A DNA stretch of 64,000 nucleotides from Tatumella citrea. GTDB taxonomy: Bacteria; Pseudomonadota; Gammaproteobacteria; Enterobacterales; Enterobacteriaceae. The notes beneath the pieces were generated by a model that saw only the letters and a program-made list of their open reading frames with translations, ran no database searches and was not told the DNA's origin. Of this stretch, positions 38,565-47,584 are shown piece by piece. Position 1 is the stretch's first letter; each line of letters begins with the position of its first letter. The translations under genes and the position numbers were made by a program. Location of the stretch: assembly GCF_002163585.1 (NCBI RefSeq), contig NZ_CP015579.1, forward strand, positions 3,162,001-3,226,000, in the 5' to 3' direction.

Positions 38565-40307
38565 TTAGTATTGCCAGTTGAGGTTAAAACCGAGCGACAG
38601 CGGGTCAGTTTTGAAGCCCCCGGGTTTAGAAAACGGCACGGCGGCAAACAGATCATAACCGGTATTAAATGCCGAACCACGAATGCCGGCAGCGCCTCCG
38701 GCCAGATGGTTACCTACCAGATATTGCGAGCCATGACCGCCTACTTCGCCGTAATCAACGCCCAGATAAAGTTCCTGACCTGAAACCGGGGTAGCCCAGG
38801 CGATATCATTGCGTACCATCCAGCCACGATCGGCGTTCAACGTACGCTCCCCGTCAAAACCACGCACCGTCCAGCGATTACCAATGGCGAACTGATCCTG
38901 CGGTGTCAGCAACGTATTGCTGAACTGCCGCTGATATTGCAGGTTGTAATGGAATTTTTGGTTAACCAGTGCGAAAGGAATATCAAGCTGTGCTGATATC
39001 TGTACGATTTTGCTCAGTGCTGTAGCATCGCCGAAATATTCTTCCGGGGCAGGCTGTGCACCAAACCAGCGGGTACCTCGCTGGTATCTGATGCCCGTAT
39101 CCAGCGTTGTCTGAGCAATATAGTGGCGATGTTGTAAACCAATTCTCCAGGAGGCAGTTCGGCGGCGTTGAACTTCAACTTCGGTATCATCAACATAGTT
39201 TTTCGATTCCCTGGCCTGCACATCGTAAACCAGCGTCGTTTTCTGACTGCCGCTACGATGCAGGATGCGGCTGACCTGAAAACCAACATTGCTGCTTTTA
39301 CCACTGTAACGGTAATCACTGTTCAGACCGGCGACCGTCTGGTGATAGTGATAACTGTTGGCCGTGATGCCAAACATCCAGTACCCCACAGGTACGGAGT
39401 AGTGACCGGTAATATTATCCGCGCCTTTTCCGCCCTGCCTGTCCAGGCTGCGGCTACCGGACAGATAAAACAGATCGCTGAGCGAGAGAGGATTATCCAG
39501 AGACAGTGTCAGCCCTCCCTGATAACGCCCGGTACTCCGGGTACCCGAATCATCCAGTGAAGCGCCCACCCGCCACATCCGTTGTTGTTGCCACAGCAAC
39601 GCAATATCACTCTCTCCCGGCTGACTGCCGGGTAAAATTTCCATACCAGCCTGTACCGTGGGCAAGCGCTGCAGATTCTCCAGCCCCTGCTCGATATCTC
39701 GCAGATCTAACAGCTTACCTTCATGGGCCGGGAACGCACTGTACAAAGTGATGTAGTGACCGCTTTCCGGTGTTAGTTTTATCTGCCTGATATTACCGGG
39801 GACGATTACCAGTTTAAGTTTGCCACTGTTGAGATCCTGCTGCGGTGCCAGCACACGGGTAGTAATATAACCGTGCCCTACCAGTCGGTTTTGCAGGGTG
39901 CTCATTAGCAGGTTGATGCCTTTGCCACCCAGACAATAGCCGATCGCCTGATTACTGATACGTTGCAATGGCAACCAATGCGGTAGGCTGTCAGCACCTG
40001 AAAGGATAACCTGCGAAATAGCAAAACATGGCGTTTCCTGCGGGAAACTGATCCGGCCAAAACTGCTGACCGGCGCAGAGAGGCGCACCTCTGGTGCATT
40101 TGGGGTCAGGCGCTGCTCTAATGCCCGTTGTTGCTCCTGCTGGTGTATAAATTGCCTGTCACCCGCATCCGTTATTTTTCCAGACCCGGAGCCTGCCGGA
40201 CTGACTAACAGTGAGGGGGCTGCCGGGGCTGAAAGCACCGGCAAAGACAGTAACGTTAACAGAGTCATGTACGCGCAGCACCGCGTCTGATGAGCAGGGT
40301 TTATCAC
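38565..40307 (-). CDS. cdiB: CdiB-type two-partner secretion outer membrane transporter
   Basis: 580 aa TpsB/Omp85-family protein. The signal peptide ends near residue 26 ([11 protein letters not shown]). A polar linker helix ([17 protein letters not shown]) precedes POTRA domains ([16 protein letters not shown] and [19 protein letters not shown]). The C-terminal half is a beta-barrel with the L6 motif VRGFDGE and GVDYGEVGG, ending FNLNWQY. It secretes CdiA and is the first gene of the cdiB-cdiA-cdiI operon, the E. coli-type order. Confidence 0.93.
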   Translation of the reverse strand: MINPAHQTRCCAYMTLLTLLSLPVLSAPAAPSLLVSPAGSGSGKITDAGDRQFIHQQEQQRALEQRLTPNAPEVRLSAPVSSFGRISFPQETPCFAISQVILSGADSLPHWLPLQRISNQAIGYCLGGKGINLLMSTLQNRLVGHGYITTRVLAPQQDLNSGKLKLVIVPGNIRQIKLTPESGHYITLYSAFPAHEGKLLDLRDIEQGLENLQRLPTVQAGMEILPGSQPGESDIALLWQQQRMWRVGASLDDSGTRSTGRYQGGLTLSLDNPLSLSDLFYLSGSRSLDRQGGKGADNITGHYSVPVGYWMFGITANSYHYHQTVAGLNSDYRYSGKSSNVGFQVSRILHRSGSQKTTLVYDVQARESKNYVDDTEVEVQRRRTASWRIGLQHRHYIAQTTLDTGIRYQRGTRWFGAQPAPEEYFGDATALSKIVQISAQLDIPFALVNQKFHYNLQYQRQFSNTLLTPQDQFAIGNRWTVRGFDGERTLNADRGWMVRNDIAWATPVSGQELYLGVDYGEVGGHGSQYLVGNHLAGGAAGIRGSAFNTGYDLFAAVPFSKPGGFKTDPLSLGFNLNWQY

Positions 40308-40844
40308 TTCATATCCTTATGAGCTGAACACAAAACATCCTTTTTGTGTCATATATTTTTTCACAAACTTACATTTACTGCAGAATATATCAATAAAATG
40401 ATCAAAAACCATACAGTAGATTTCTGTTTTGTGATTTCCAACCTTTTTTACTTATGCGACCAACCGGCGGTGGCTAATGACAGATGAGCCATGTGGTGAT
40501 AGTGAAAGAACCGGAGATAAGAGTCAGCAATTGCTGCTGAAATGAACCCTGCCCTGCAATCAACAGAAAAATGAAACAGGCGAACAGCCGCCGGCAGTAC
40601 GACCCACGGGTCTGTATATGATCTGTGATGGCTCCGGAGCCTGCCGGGTTAACAATCACGATGTATGGATAGCAGACGCGAAGGTCGTCCGGCTGAATGA
40701 AATAATCAACATGGCAGGGCTGAATCGGAGCTGTTTAACGGCCTGGACCGGATAGCCATTCTCGATTCCCAGCGTAGACTATAACGGAACCACAGCCGGG
40801 ATTTTTATCCCCTGTCAGAATCAGAATAAATTACAGGTCCCTGC
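40308..40844. other. Intergenic region between cdiB and the ClC gene, with one small possible ORF
   Basis: 537 bp. The cdiB-proximal 130 bp are A/T-rich and should hold the cdi promoter. On the plus strand a 45-codon frame at 40618-40755 reads MICDGSGACRVNNHDVWIAD and continues to a TAG; the frame is open upstream to 40546 with plausible codon use. It could be the end of a lost gene. No other feature is supported. Confidence 0.35.
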
Positions 40845-42650
40845 CTACCGTTGCTTTTGGTCTCTGAGGCGCGTCGAGTGTGCAGCTAACAGATCACCAC
40901 GGGTGAGGATGCCTGTTACCTGCGGACAGGGATCGTCACTTATCACCAGCAACCGTCCAATATCTGACTCAACCATATAGTCTGCCGCTTCCCGCGCGGA
41001 ATGGGTTTCGCTTATCGTCAGTAACGGGCGGGAAATACAATCCCCCACAGTCATATCCAGTGGCAGATGAGTATTCGAGATATCCTTACGAGTGATCATC
41101 CCGATAACCTGCCCGTTATTTTTAACAGGATACCCCTGATGCTGAGCATCTTCGCTGTGTTGCTCAAGCCACTGACGAATATTCTCCAGGGTGCAGCCAG
41201 CGTCGATAAACACCACATTCCTGCTACATATCTCGCCGGCGCTGATGGTCGCAAGATAGTCGCTGCTATAATCAGAGGGTACCCTGACACCCCGACGATG
41301 AATTTTTTCGGTCATAATGGTTTGCTGCATCATCAGCCCTGAAACCAGATAAGCTGCAGTACATCCCGCCAACAATGGCAGTATTCCATGTGATTGCCCT
41401 GTGGTTTCAAATGCAAAAACTACTGATGCCATAAATGCCCGGGAAGCCCCTGCAAATAATGCCGCCATCCCGACCAACGCAGCAATTCGCGGATCAATCC
41501 CCAGTTGTGGAAATGTGGCACTGATCGCTGTACCGGCAATCCCCCCCAATGCACCACCCACCATAAACAACGGAGCCAGTGTTCCGCCGGAAGTCCCGCT
41601 GCCTAAGGCAACTGACCAGGAGAAGAATTTAAAAAAACACAGTACCAGCATCGCATTCACCGCCATGTGGCCGTTCAAAATTGCGGAAATATTGTCGTAA
41701 CCCACCCCCAGGGTTTGTGGCTCGATAAAACCCACTACGCCAATCACCAGCCCGCCAATCGCTGGCCAGTACATCCAGTGTAACGGCAATTTCTCAAAGG
41801 CATCTTCAACGGCATAGGTGAACTTTGTTACTCCAACAGCCACCACACCCAATACTGCTCCCAGCAGGGTATAGAAAATTAACGCCTCAACCCCGGGTTG
41901 TTGAATATTAGACATAGCAAATACTGCATGGTCACCTTCCAGCACATAACGCAGACTGGTTGACGAAATTACAGCGATAATCACAGGGATCAGAGTGCGG
42001 GCCCGGCGTTCAAATAATAGCAGCTCAACAGCCAGTAGAATGGCGGAAAGCGGTGCCGCGAAAACAGCGGCCATTCCTGCAGCCGCGCCCGCCGCCAACA
42101 AAGCTTTGCGCTCATCCGCGGTCACTCTGATTATCTGACCAAACAATGACCCCAGTGCACCTCCGGTCGCAATAATTGGCCCTTCAGCACCAAACGGTCC
42201 TCCGGTACCAATCACAATGGCTGAGGAGACCGGCTTTAGCCAAATCATGCGTGGTGGAATACGGCTCTGATTACGCAGTACCTGCTCCATTGCTTCAGGT
42301 ATACCGTGGCCGCGTATCGCTTTAGAGCCCCACTTTGCCATGGCACCGACAATAAAACCGCCGACCACTGGCACCACGATAACCCACAGACCGAGGTGAT
42401 TCATTGCCGGACTGCTGAACTCAGTAGAAAGTCGCGCATAAAAAGTAAAATTGGTAATCAGACCAATCAATGCCAGTAGACCATAAGCGATCAGCGCAGC
42501 AGCAATTCCTAAAGGAAGAGACAGAGCAGATATCAGTAACACTCTGCGATCGGGAAACGAAGATTGTCTTGCTGGCAGTGCGGCTTCCAGTGACGGAGCC
42601 ACCGGAATTGCGTCATTTATTTGTACCGAAGCGTATTTTGAGGTCATCAT
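40845..42650 (-). CDS. ClC-family chloride channel/transporter with C-terminal CBS pair
   Basis: 601 aa. Membrane core about residues 35-445, then two CBS domains (about 470-590; QGYPVKNNGQVIGMITRKDI and SDIGRLLVISDD). Anion-pathway motifs are GHGIPE (114-119), GAEGP with the gating Glu E156 (154-158) and GSGTSGGTLAP. In place of the intracellular proton-relay Glu (E203 of E. coli ClcA) the alignment VELLLFERRARTL appears to give Leu. That would suggest altered H+ coupling, but the alignment by eye is uncertain. The start overlaps the HPP gene stop by 4 nt (ATGA), so the two form an operon facing a MarR regulator. Confidence 0.88.
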   Translation of the reverse strand: MMTSKYASVQINDAIPVAPSLEAALPARQSSFPDRRVLLISALSLPLGIAAALIAYGLLALIGLITNFTFYARLSTEFSSPAMNHLGLWVIVVPVVGGFIVGAMAKWGSKAIRGHGIPEAMEQVLRNQSRIPPRMIWLKPVSSAIVIGTGGPFGAEGPIIATGGALGSLFGQIIRVTADERKALLAAGAAAGMAAVFAAPLSAILLAVELLLFERRARTLIPVIIAVISSTSLRYVLEGDHAVFAMSNIQQPGVEALIFYTLLGAVLGVVAVGVTKFTYAVEDAFEKLPLHWMYWPAIGGLVIGVVGFIEPQTLGVGYDNISAILNGHMAVNAMLVLCFFKFFSWSVALGSGTSGGTLAPLFMVGGALGGIAGTAISATFPQLGIDPRIAALVGMAALFAGASRAFMASVVFAFETTGQSHGILPLLAGCTAAYLVSGLMMQQTIMTEKIHRRGVRVPSDYSSDYLATISAGEICSRNVVFIDAGCTLENIRQWLEQHSEDAQHQGYPVKNNGQVIGMITRKDISNTHLPLDMTVGDCISRPLLTISETHSAREAADYMVESDIGRLLVISDDPCPQVTGILTRGDLLAAHSTRLRDQKQR

Positions 42651-43459
42651 TTCAGGCTCGTATTTCGCGGAGAATGTGGGGAGAGAACAGAGGCCTTCGT
42701 CGAACCTTCCGACATGATGGTTTGGCCTGCCATTCTGAATTCAGCTCGTTTCTCTGCCTGTATAAGGATATCGATCAACTCGTTTTCATCGATATCCACC
42801 AGATGTCCACGTTCGATCAGTTCAGCATGTAAATCAGCCGCGTTTATGCCCGGTCCGCCAGATAATACGGGCTGCTGTGTTGGCCGGTGATGTGATGGCC
42901 GGAGATTAGGATAACGTCGCCTGAACAGGTTATTCAGTATCAGAGCCGAAGCAACAAGCAGCAATGATTCAAGCATCACTGGCATAAGAACAAAATAATA
43001 CCCAAGATGAGTGATCGTCGGGCCACCGAGTACTGCGGTCGCCGCGACAGCTCCACTGGGCGGATGAAGGCAGCGTAAGAAAAACATTGCCACAATTGCT
43101 AATGCTACCGCGCAACCAACAGCCAGTGCGGTATCCTGTATCCATAGTGCGCAGGTCACCCCGCTGAGTGAAGCCAGCAAATTACCACCAATGACGACAC
43201 CGGGCTGAGCCAGCGGGCTGGATGGTGCGGCAAACAGTAAGACCGCTGACGCCCCCATTGGAGCAATCAACCACGGAATGTCCTGGGCCAGCAGGGAGTG
43301 TGATATCCATGCCGTCAGCATCAGCCCCAAAGCAGCACCAATGGCTGATAAAAAAAAGCCAGGGTCATCCCTGAGTAACAATATGGGCCTGAAACTGTAC
43401 AGGTTTTGAATATTTATCCGGGGCAACGATTTCATTATCAGTATAGGAAAGTTAAACAT
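42647..43459 (-). CDS. HPP-family integral membrane protein
   Basis: 270 aa. The family signature is LHPPSGAVAA (HPPSG at 132-136). About four to five membrane helices lie between residues 34 and 185, and the soluble tail from 190 contains a CBS-like or acidic segment (HLVDIDENELIDILIQAEKR). Plant homologues carry nitrite; bacterial roles are poorly known. The start is uncertain: ATG 43459 lies inside a palindromic operator and has no Shine-Dalgarno; the in-frame ATG at 43435 is the alternative. It is translationally coupled to the ClC gene downstream. Confidence 0.85.
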   Translation of the reverse strand: MFNFPILIMKSLPRINIQNLYSFRPILLLRDDPGFFLSAIGAALGLMLTAWISHSLLAQDIPWLIAPMGASAVLLFAAPSSPLAQPGVVIGGNLLASLSGVTCALWIQDTALAVGCAVALAIVAMFFLRCLHPPSGAVAATAVLGGPTITHLGYYFVLMPVMLESLLLVASALILNNLFRRRYPNLRPSHHRPTQQPVLSGGPGINAADLHAELIERGHLVDIDENELIDILIQAEKRAEFRMAGQTIMSEGSTKASVLSPHSPRNTSLK

Positions 43460-43490
43460 GATTTATATCATGTTATGATATAAATCATGT
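43456..43490. promoter_or_regulatory. 35-bp perfect palindrome, probable MarR operator
   Basis: Arms ACATGATTTATATCAT (43456-43471) and ATGATATAAATCATGT (43475-43490), perfect 16-bp inverted repeats around GTT. It lies between the divergent HPP-ClC operon and the marR-type gene. A further ATCATGT half-site lies about 16 bp to the right. MarR dimers bind such palindromes, so the regulator probably controls both directions. Confidence 0.8.
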
Positions 43491-43534
43491 TTACTTCAAC
43501 TTTAATCATGTTTTTTATCAAGTGAGTTTTTGAC

Positions 43535-43978
43535 ATGAAAAAAAGCCAGTATGAGGCGTTGTCTGAGTTCCGCTATCAACTCAGACGTTTTTTGCACTTT
43601 AGTGAAACCATTGCCCGAACTGAAGGGTTAACTCCTTTGCAGTATCTTTTGTTACTGCATGTTGAAGGATTTCCGGGTCGTCACTGGGCAACAGTAGGAG
43701 AACTGGCGGAGCGTCTGCAGATGCAACATCACGGTACTGTTGCACTGCTAACCCGTTGTGAATCCCTGGGTCTGGTGGAGAGAAGAAAGAACGAACATGA
43801 CCGGCGTTGTGTTGAGGTACACCTGCTGGCAGAAGGACAACGAAGGCTCGAAAAGCTGGCGGCCCTGCACGAAGCTGAACTGACATCCCTGAAAGATATT
43901 TTCCAGGTTAATCAGATTACCGCCTTTAATAATGAAACATTACCTGCCGATGGCGGTAAAAAGAAACACAACTCATAA
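43535..43978 (+). CDS. MarR-family transcriptional regulator
   Basis: 147 aa. Winged helix pattern: TPLQYLLLLHVEG, TVGELAERLQMQHHGTVALLTRCESLGLVERR, wing KNEHDRRCVEVHLLAEGQ, followed by a dimerisation helix. It contains two cysteines, one in the recognition-wing region (RRCVEVH), but no evident ligand motif. It is transcribed away from the HPP-ClC operon with a large palindrome between them, so it is likely an autoregulator and repressor of that operon. Confidence 0.88.
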   Translation: MKKSQYEALSEFRYQLRRFLHFSETIARTEGLTPLQYLLLLHVEGFPGRHWATVGELAERLQMQHHGTVALLTRCESLGLVERRKNEHDRRCVEVHLLAEGQRRLEKLAALHEAELTSLKDIFQVNQITAFNNETLPADGGKKKHNS

Positions 43979-44457
43979 ACCTCAACATAGCGCGCATCTG
44001 TGGCACTCACTCAGACTGCCTGATGGTGTGACTTTGCTGCGTACTCCCCCTCTCCAGTTGAGATCCGGGGCAACCTCCAGGGCTGAGAAGGTAGCATATG
44101 CCGTTTACTGTTTAAACACAGGTTTTCTACGGTAGTTTCGGTTCGCTGTCGGCAGGATTAACAAGAGGTGAATCCCGTCCCCGGGATCACCTGCTTAACA
44201 ACAGGTAATGTTCTGGCGTTGTCCCGCGAAAATAGCCGTAAACCGTCGGTAAGCAGTCACTCACGTCGCGATAACTGCTCACTTCGCAGATCTGCGGAGT
44301 GAATAGCGCAGCTCAGTTAAAAGTTTCACTCACTCGTTAACATCACCAAAGTCCTGTTCTGAGCATTTCAGGGAAAGTGGCTGGTCGGCTAAACACTATG
44401 CTGCAATCTACGGCCTGCAAGCCGCCCATAACGGGTCCCTTAACTACAGGATTTATC
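43979..44457. other. Non-coding stretch between marR and the AhpD-like gene
   Basis: 479 bp. No supported gene. An imperfect inverted repeat AGGTGAATCCCG / CCGGGATCACCT lies around 44167-44193. It may serve as the leader or regulatory region of the next gene. Confidence 0.35.
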
Positions 44458-44889
44458 ATGAAACCACTTCGCCTTGCTTATTCATCTTTATCGCCCGAAG
44501 CCTATCAGGGGCTGCTGTCGGTTAAAAAATCCCTGGAGAAAAGCTCGTTAGGTAGCCAACTGATTGAACTTGTCTATCTGCGTGTATCGCAGATCAATGG
44601 CTGCTCATTTTGCCTGGAAATGCACTCAAAATCGCTACGTGATGGCGGTGAAAAACAGTCCAGACTGGATGCAGTAGCTGGCTGGCATGTCAGTACTCAC
44701 TTTACTCCGCGCGAGCGTGCAGCACTGCAATGGTCAGAATCTCTGGCCAATGTCGCCGGGACTCATGCTCCTGACAGTGATTATGACCTCCTGAAATCAC
44801 ATTTCACGGATAACGAGATCTCTGATCTTACTTTTGCAGTAGCCCTTATGAGCGCATTTAACCGGCTGGCCATCGGTATGAGACAATAA
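44458..44889 (+). CDS. Carboxymuconolactone decarboxylase/AhpD-family protein
   Basis: 143 aa from the ATG at 44458 (ACAGG upstream); the extra 27 codons of the longer frame are not family-like. The AhpD core INGCSFCLEMHSKSLR has the redox CxxC (C49, C52) and the conserved His56. LGSQLIELVYLRVSQ before it and ERAALQWSESLA after it are typical. Members act as alkylhydroperoxidases or thiol-disulphide enzymes; the substrate is unknown. Single gene. Confidence 0.88.
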   Translation: MKPLRLAYSSLSPEAYQGLLSVKKSLEKSSLGSQLIELVYLRVSQINGCSFCLEMHSKSLRDGGEKQSRLDAVAGWHVSTHFTPRERAALQWSESLANVAGTHAPDSDYDLLKSHFTDNEISDLTFAVALMSAFNRLAIGMRQ

Positions 44890-45209
44890 TTGTTTTAGAC
44901 AGGAACGAATAACAGGAACCGCGGGCCGTTGGTGTTACCGGAACGCTGGCTCGTGCCCGGTTATCTGCCATCTAACGGCCAGCAATGGCCGAATCGCCTG
45001 GTTGCTGACAACATCGTTAACGCATGGGAAAATTAATTAATATATTGTTTTTTAATAAAATAAACACAGTAATATTCATCTCTGCGCAGTACTCCCCAAA
45101 ACTATTTTTTTCGGTATAATTGGCGAATTCATTTCCTGGCTGCCTGTTTCTACAGCATCGATAATTTGTTATTGATAAGAATAGCGGCCGAACTAAGGTA
45201 GAACGCCGC
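44890..45209. other. Intergenic region upstream of the RIO kinase gene
   Basis: 320 bp, strongly A/T-rich from 45030. A TATAAT at 45115-45120 is a candidate -10 for the kinase gene 95 bp downstream; no good -35 is seen. No gene is supported. Confidence 0.4.
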
Positions 45210-46067
45210 ATGAAAATTCCTCACAGACTCCAGCCTCTTATCGATGATGGTTTAATCGATCAAGTGCTGCGGCGGTTGAAAAGCGGCAAAGAAGCCGATG
45301 TTTTCACTGTCGTCTGTGGCGATGAGATTCGTTGTGCCAAAGTTTATAAAGAAGTGACCCAGCGTAGTTTTAAACAAGCCGTGCAATACCAGGAAGGACG
45401 TAAAGTCCGCAATTCCCGCCACAGCCGGGCGATGCAGAAAGGATCGAAATTCGGCAAAAAGCAGCAGGAAGAATCCTGGCAGACAGCAGAAGTCGATGCG
45501 CTGTTTCGGCTGGATAATGCCGGAGTTCGGGTCCCCCGCCCTTATGTCTGCATCGATGGGGTACTGTTAATGGAACTGGTCACCGATGCCGGTGGCGCCG
45601 TTGCCCCGCGACTGAGTGATATTATGCTGGATGAGCAGCAGGCAGAGGCGGATTTCAGGGTGATGATCCGTCAGATTGTCCGCATGCTGTGTGCCGGCGT
45701 AGTCCATGGTGATTTGTCAGAGTTTAATGTGCTACAGAGCGCGGAAGGCCCGGTCATTATTGATCTGCCGCAGGCCGTAGATGCCGCCGCCAACCATCAT
45801 GCAGTCTCGATGTTTGAACGTGATATCGGCAATATAACCGCGTACTACAGCCAGTTTGCTCCGGCACTGGCAGACACTCAGTATGCCAAAGAAATCTGGT
45901 CGCTTTATGCACAGGGCAAACTAACTCCGGAAACCCCGTTAACCGGAAAATATGCCGAACAGCAACATAAGGTGGATATGGAGTCACTGCTTGATGAAAT
46001 CATCACAGCAGAAAATGAGCATTATGAACGACTGAGGTCAATCCGGCAGAATAATGAGGATGAGTAA
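45210..46067 (+). CDS. RIO1-family serine protein kinase
   Basis: 285 aa. RIO kinase fold with GKEADVFTVV as the short P-loop, the ATP-binding Lys44 in RCAKVYKE, the catalytic loop VVHGDLSEFNVL (D168, N173) and the metal-binding IIDLPQAVD (D185, replacing DFG). Loss of a classical activation segment is normal for RIO. Bacterial RIO kinases are found in many proteobacteria, with unknown targets; in eukaryotes and archaea they act in small-subunit maturation. Monocistronic by spacing. Confidence 0.9.
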   Translation: MKIPHRLQPLIDDGLIDQVLRRLKSGKEADVFTVVCGDEIRCAKVYKEVTQRSFKQAVQYQEGRKVRNSRHSRAMQKGSKFGKKQQEESWQTAEVDALFRLDNAGVRVPRPYVCIDGVLLMELVTDAGGAVAPRLSDIMLDEQQAEADFRVMIRQIVRMLCAGVVHGDLSEFNVLQSAEGPVIIDLPQAVDAAANHHAVSMFERDIGNITAYYSQFAPALADTQYAKEIWSLYAQGKLTPETPLTGKYAEQQHKVDMESLLDEIITAENEHYERLRSIRQNNEDE

Positions 46068-46328
46068 TCACCCTGTTAACTTCAGAGTATTGGACAACAA
46101 TAAAATGAATCACAACATATTATAATTCTCATTTATCATATATTAGTGTCTTTTTTAATAATGCAGACACCGATATAATTCATCCTGCCCACCTTCCTAA
46201 ATTTAATTCATCAGGATTTAATCGATAATGATTTTATAAGAATACTCTCAATGTTTCCCGGCATAGTGAATTATTATCTATTCTTTACAGGTCACCTTTA
46301 AATTCTATATCAGATGAGGAGATTGGTT

Positions 46329-46499
46329 ATGATTAATCGCACAATTAAAGGATTGTTAATTCTCACGACAATGGCTGTGCTAGCCGGATGTCAGCATAAA
46401 AGCGATGCCATAGATCAAGGAAGACCGCAAGCTGCCGGCGGGCAATCCGTTCCGGGTGGTCCTGTGGGTCAGGGTCCTGTAGGCCAGCCTCAGTCATAA
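46329..46499 (+). CDS. Small putative lipoprotein with GPVGQ repeats
   Basis: 56 aa from the ATG at 46329, with GAGGAG 8 nt upstream deciding this start over the codon at 46314. The signal segment TIKGLLILTTMAVLAGC carries a lipobox (LAGC, Cys21). The mature part of about 36 residues is Gly/Pro/Gln-rich and ends in two close repeats (GGPVGQ, GPVGQ). It has no recognised family; presumably it is a short unfolded lipoprotein anchored in the envelope. Confidence 0.7.
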   Translation: MINRTIKGLLILTTMAVLAGCQHKSDAIDQGRPQAAGGQSVPGGPVGQGPVGQPQS

Positions 46500-46554
46500 T
46501 ATCAGCAAGTCTTCCATGGGTACGGGTTATTACCTTATCCTGTTAAGACTCAAC

Positions 46555-46577
46555 ATATAATGTTCAGAACATTATAT
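46555..46577. promoter_or_regulatory. 23-bp perfect palindrome in a convergent gap
   Basis: ATATAATGTTC (46555-46565), one A, GAACATTATAT (46567-46577). It lies between the 3' ends of the lipoprotein gene and the HTH gene, where an operator for a start is not expected. There is no T-run for a terminator. Confidence 0.5.
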
Positions 46578-46726
46578 ATACCGTATCCGGTCTCGGCTGA
46601 TGCCAGAAGAAAAAAGAATCTGGCAGACCTGATGACCGGAATTATATATAACCGCCGGCTAAATAACGGCTCTCCCATAACTTTTCAGCGGTTAATTCTG
46701 AGCGAGTGAAATAATTAACCTGCCTG

Positions 46727-47086
46727 TTATCTACTTTTCAAAGTGTTCACAGGATCAGATTCTGATTTTCCTTTATCCTGCAGAGTATTTGCAGAGGTCA
46801 TTTCAAACCGCACCTCCGGGTCCATCGCACTTACCGCTTTTTGTAGTTCTGCCAGGGCAAATTTGAGCGAGGCAACTTCCTTTCGCAAAGCTTCAACTTC
46901 ACTTTCCCGTGATAACGGATGGCTGGTTTTTGGAAAAGCCTCGAACACATCCGCTTCCAGAAACATGCGAACCTGGCGGTTATCGACACTGACCAGCTGA
47001 TATTTCAGCCGGCCACTGTTGATCGCATTATAGATAGTTTTACGACTGACTTTCGCCATATCAATGACATCACTGATTCGTAGCAT
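46727..47086 (-). CDS. HTH DNA-binding protein with coiled coil, last gene of the PTS operon
   Basis: 119 aa from MLRISDVIDMAKVSRKTIYN; the 12 extra upstream codons are not HTH-like. A MerR/excisionase-type helix-turn-helix lies at residues 4-25 with a wing (YQLVSVDNRQVRMFLEADV), then a leucine-rich coiled coil (EVEALRKEVASLKFALAELQ) and a polar tail. It starts about 40 bp after the PTS IIA gene on the same strand. It may regulate the PTS operon, but its form resembles small plasmid or phage DNA-binding proteins more than GatR/GutR-type regulators. Confidence 0.7.
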   Translation of the reverse strand: MLRISDVIDMAKVSRKTIYNAINSGRLKYQLVSVDNRQVRMFLEADVFEAFPKTSHPLSRESEVEALRKEVASLKFALAELQKAVSAMDPEVRFEMTSANTLQDKGKSESDPVNTLKSR

Positions 47087-47128
47087 CTTGCCCTTCTCCG
47101 ACCCGCTCACATCACGCTGCATTGTATC

Positions 47129-47584
47129 TTACTGCGTGATGACCGCATGGGTGAAGACTTTTGCTATTTCCTCTGTGCTTAGATGGCTGATTTCTTCAAC
47201 ACGCTGGCTGTCGGCAAGCAAGGCAAACAGGGACTGGATAATGGACACTTTTTCACAGGTCTGATCAATCGCCATCATGACGATTATCTGTGGCACCACC
47301 ACCTGTTCCGGTTCATCTGTCCGGTGAAATTCCACGCCAGCCTGGTTAATCGCCACCGCAAATCCGGTTTGTATCACATGTTCAAACTCAGTATGCGGAA
47401 TAGCCACACTGTGGGTTTCCATAAAAATGCCGGTAGGGTAGATTTTTTCCCGCTCCAGAACTCCGTTAGCAAACCCGGGATGCACCAGCCCGTCGTGTTG
47501 CAGACTGGCAGCCAGGGTTGTAAGTAGTTCGGTCCGGCTGACCGGGGTAGTAAATTTGAAAACACGTTGTGCACTGAACATCAT
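47129..47584 (-). CDS. PTS EIIA component, galactitol/fructose type
   Basis: 151 aa from the ATG at 47584, which overlaps the EIIC stop by 4 nt (ATGA); a second Met follows at once. The active-site His64 is in THSVAIPHTEFEHV. EIIA accepts phosphate from HPr and passes it to EIIB. The next gene upstream is EIIC, then EIIB, the order B-C-A. Confidence 0.88.
   Translation of the reverse strand: MMFSAQRVFKFTTPVSRTELLTTLAASLQHDGLVHPGFANGVLEREKIYPTGIFMETHSVAIPHTEFEHVIQTGFAVAINQAGVEFHRTDEPEQVVVPQIIVMMAIDQTCEKVSIIQSLFALLADSQRVEEISHLSTEEIAKVFTHAVITQ

Noticed and set aside
40474..40659. 61-codon minus-strand frame upstream of cdiB
   Set aside because: No ribosome site and atypical composition; it lies in the region expected to hold regulatory DNA.
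43932..44135. 67-codon frame overlapping the end of the marR-type gene
   Set aside because: No ribosome site, low-complexity composition and overlap with the certain gene; no family resemblance.
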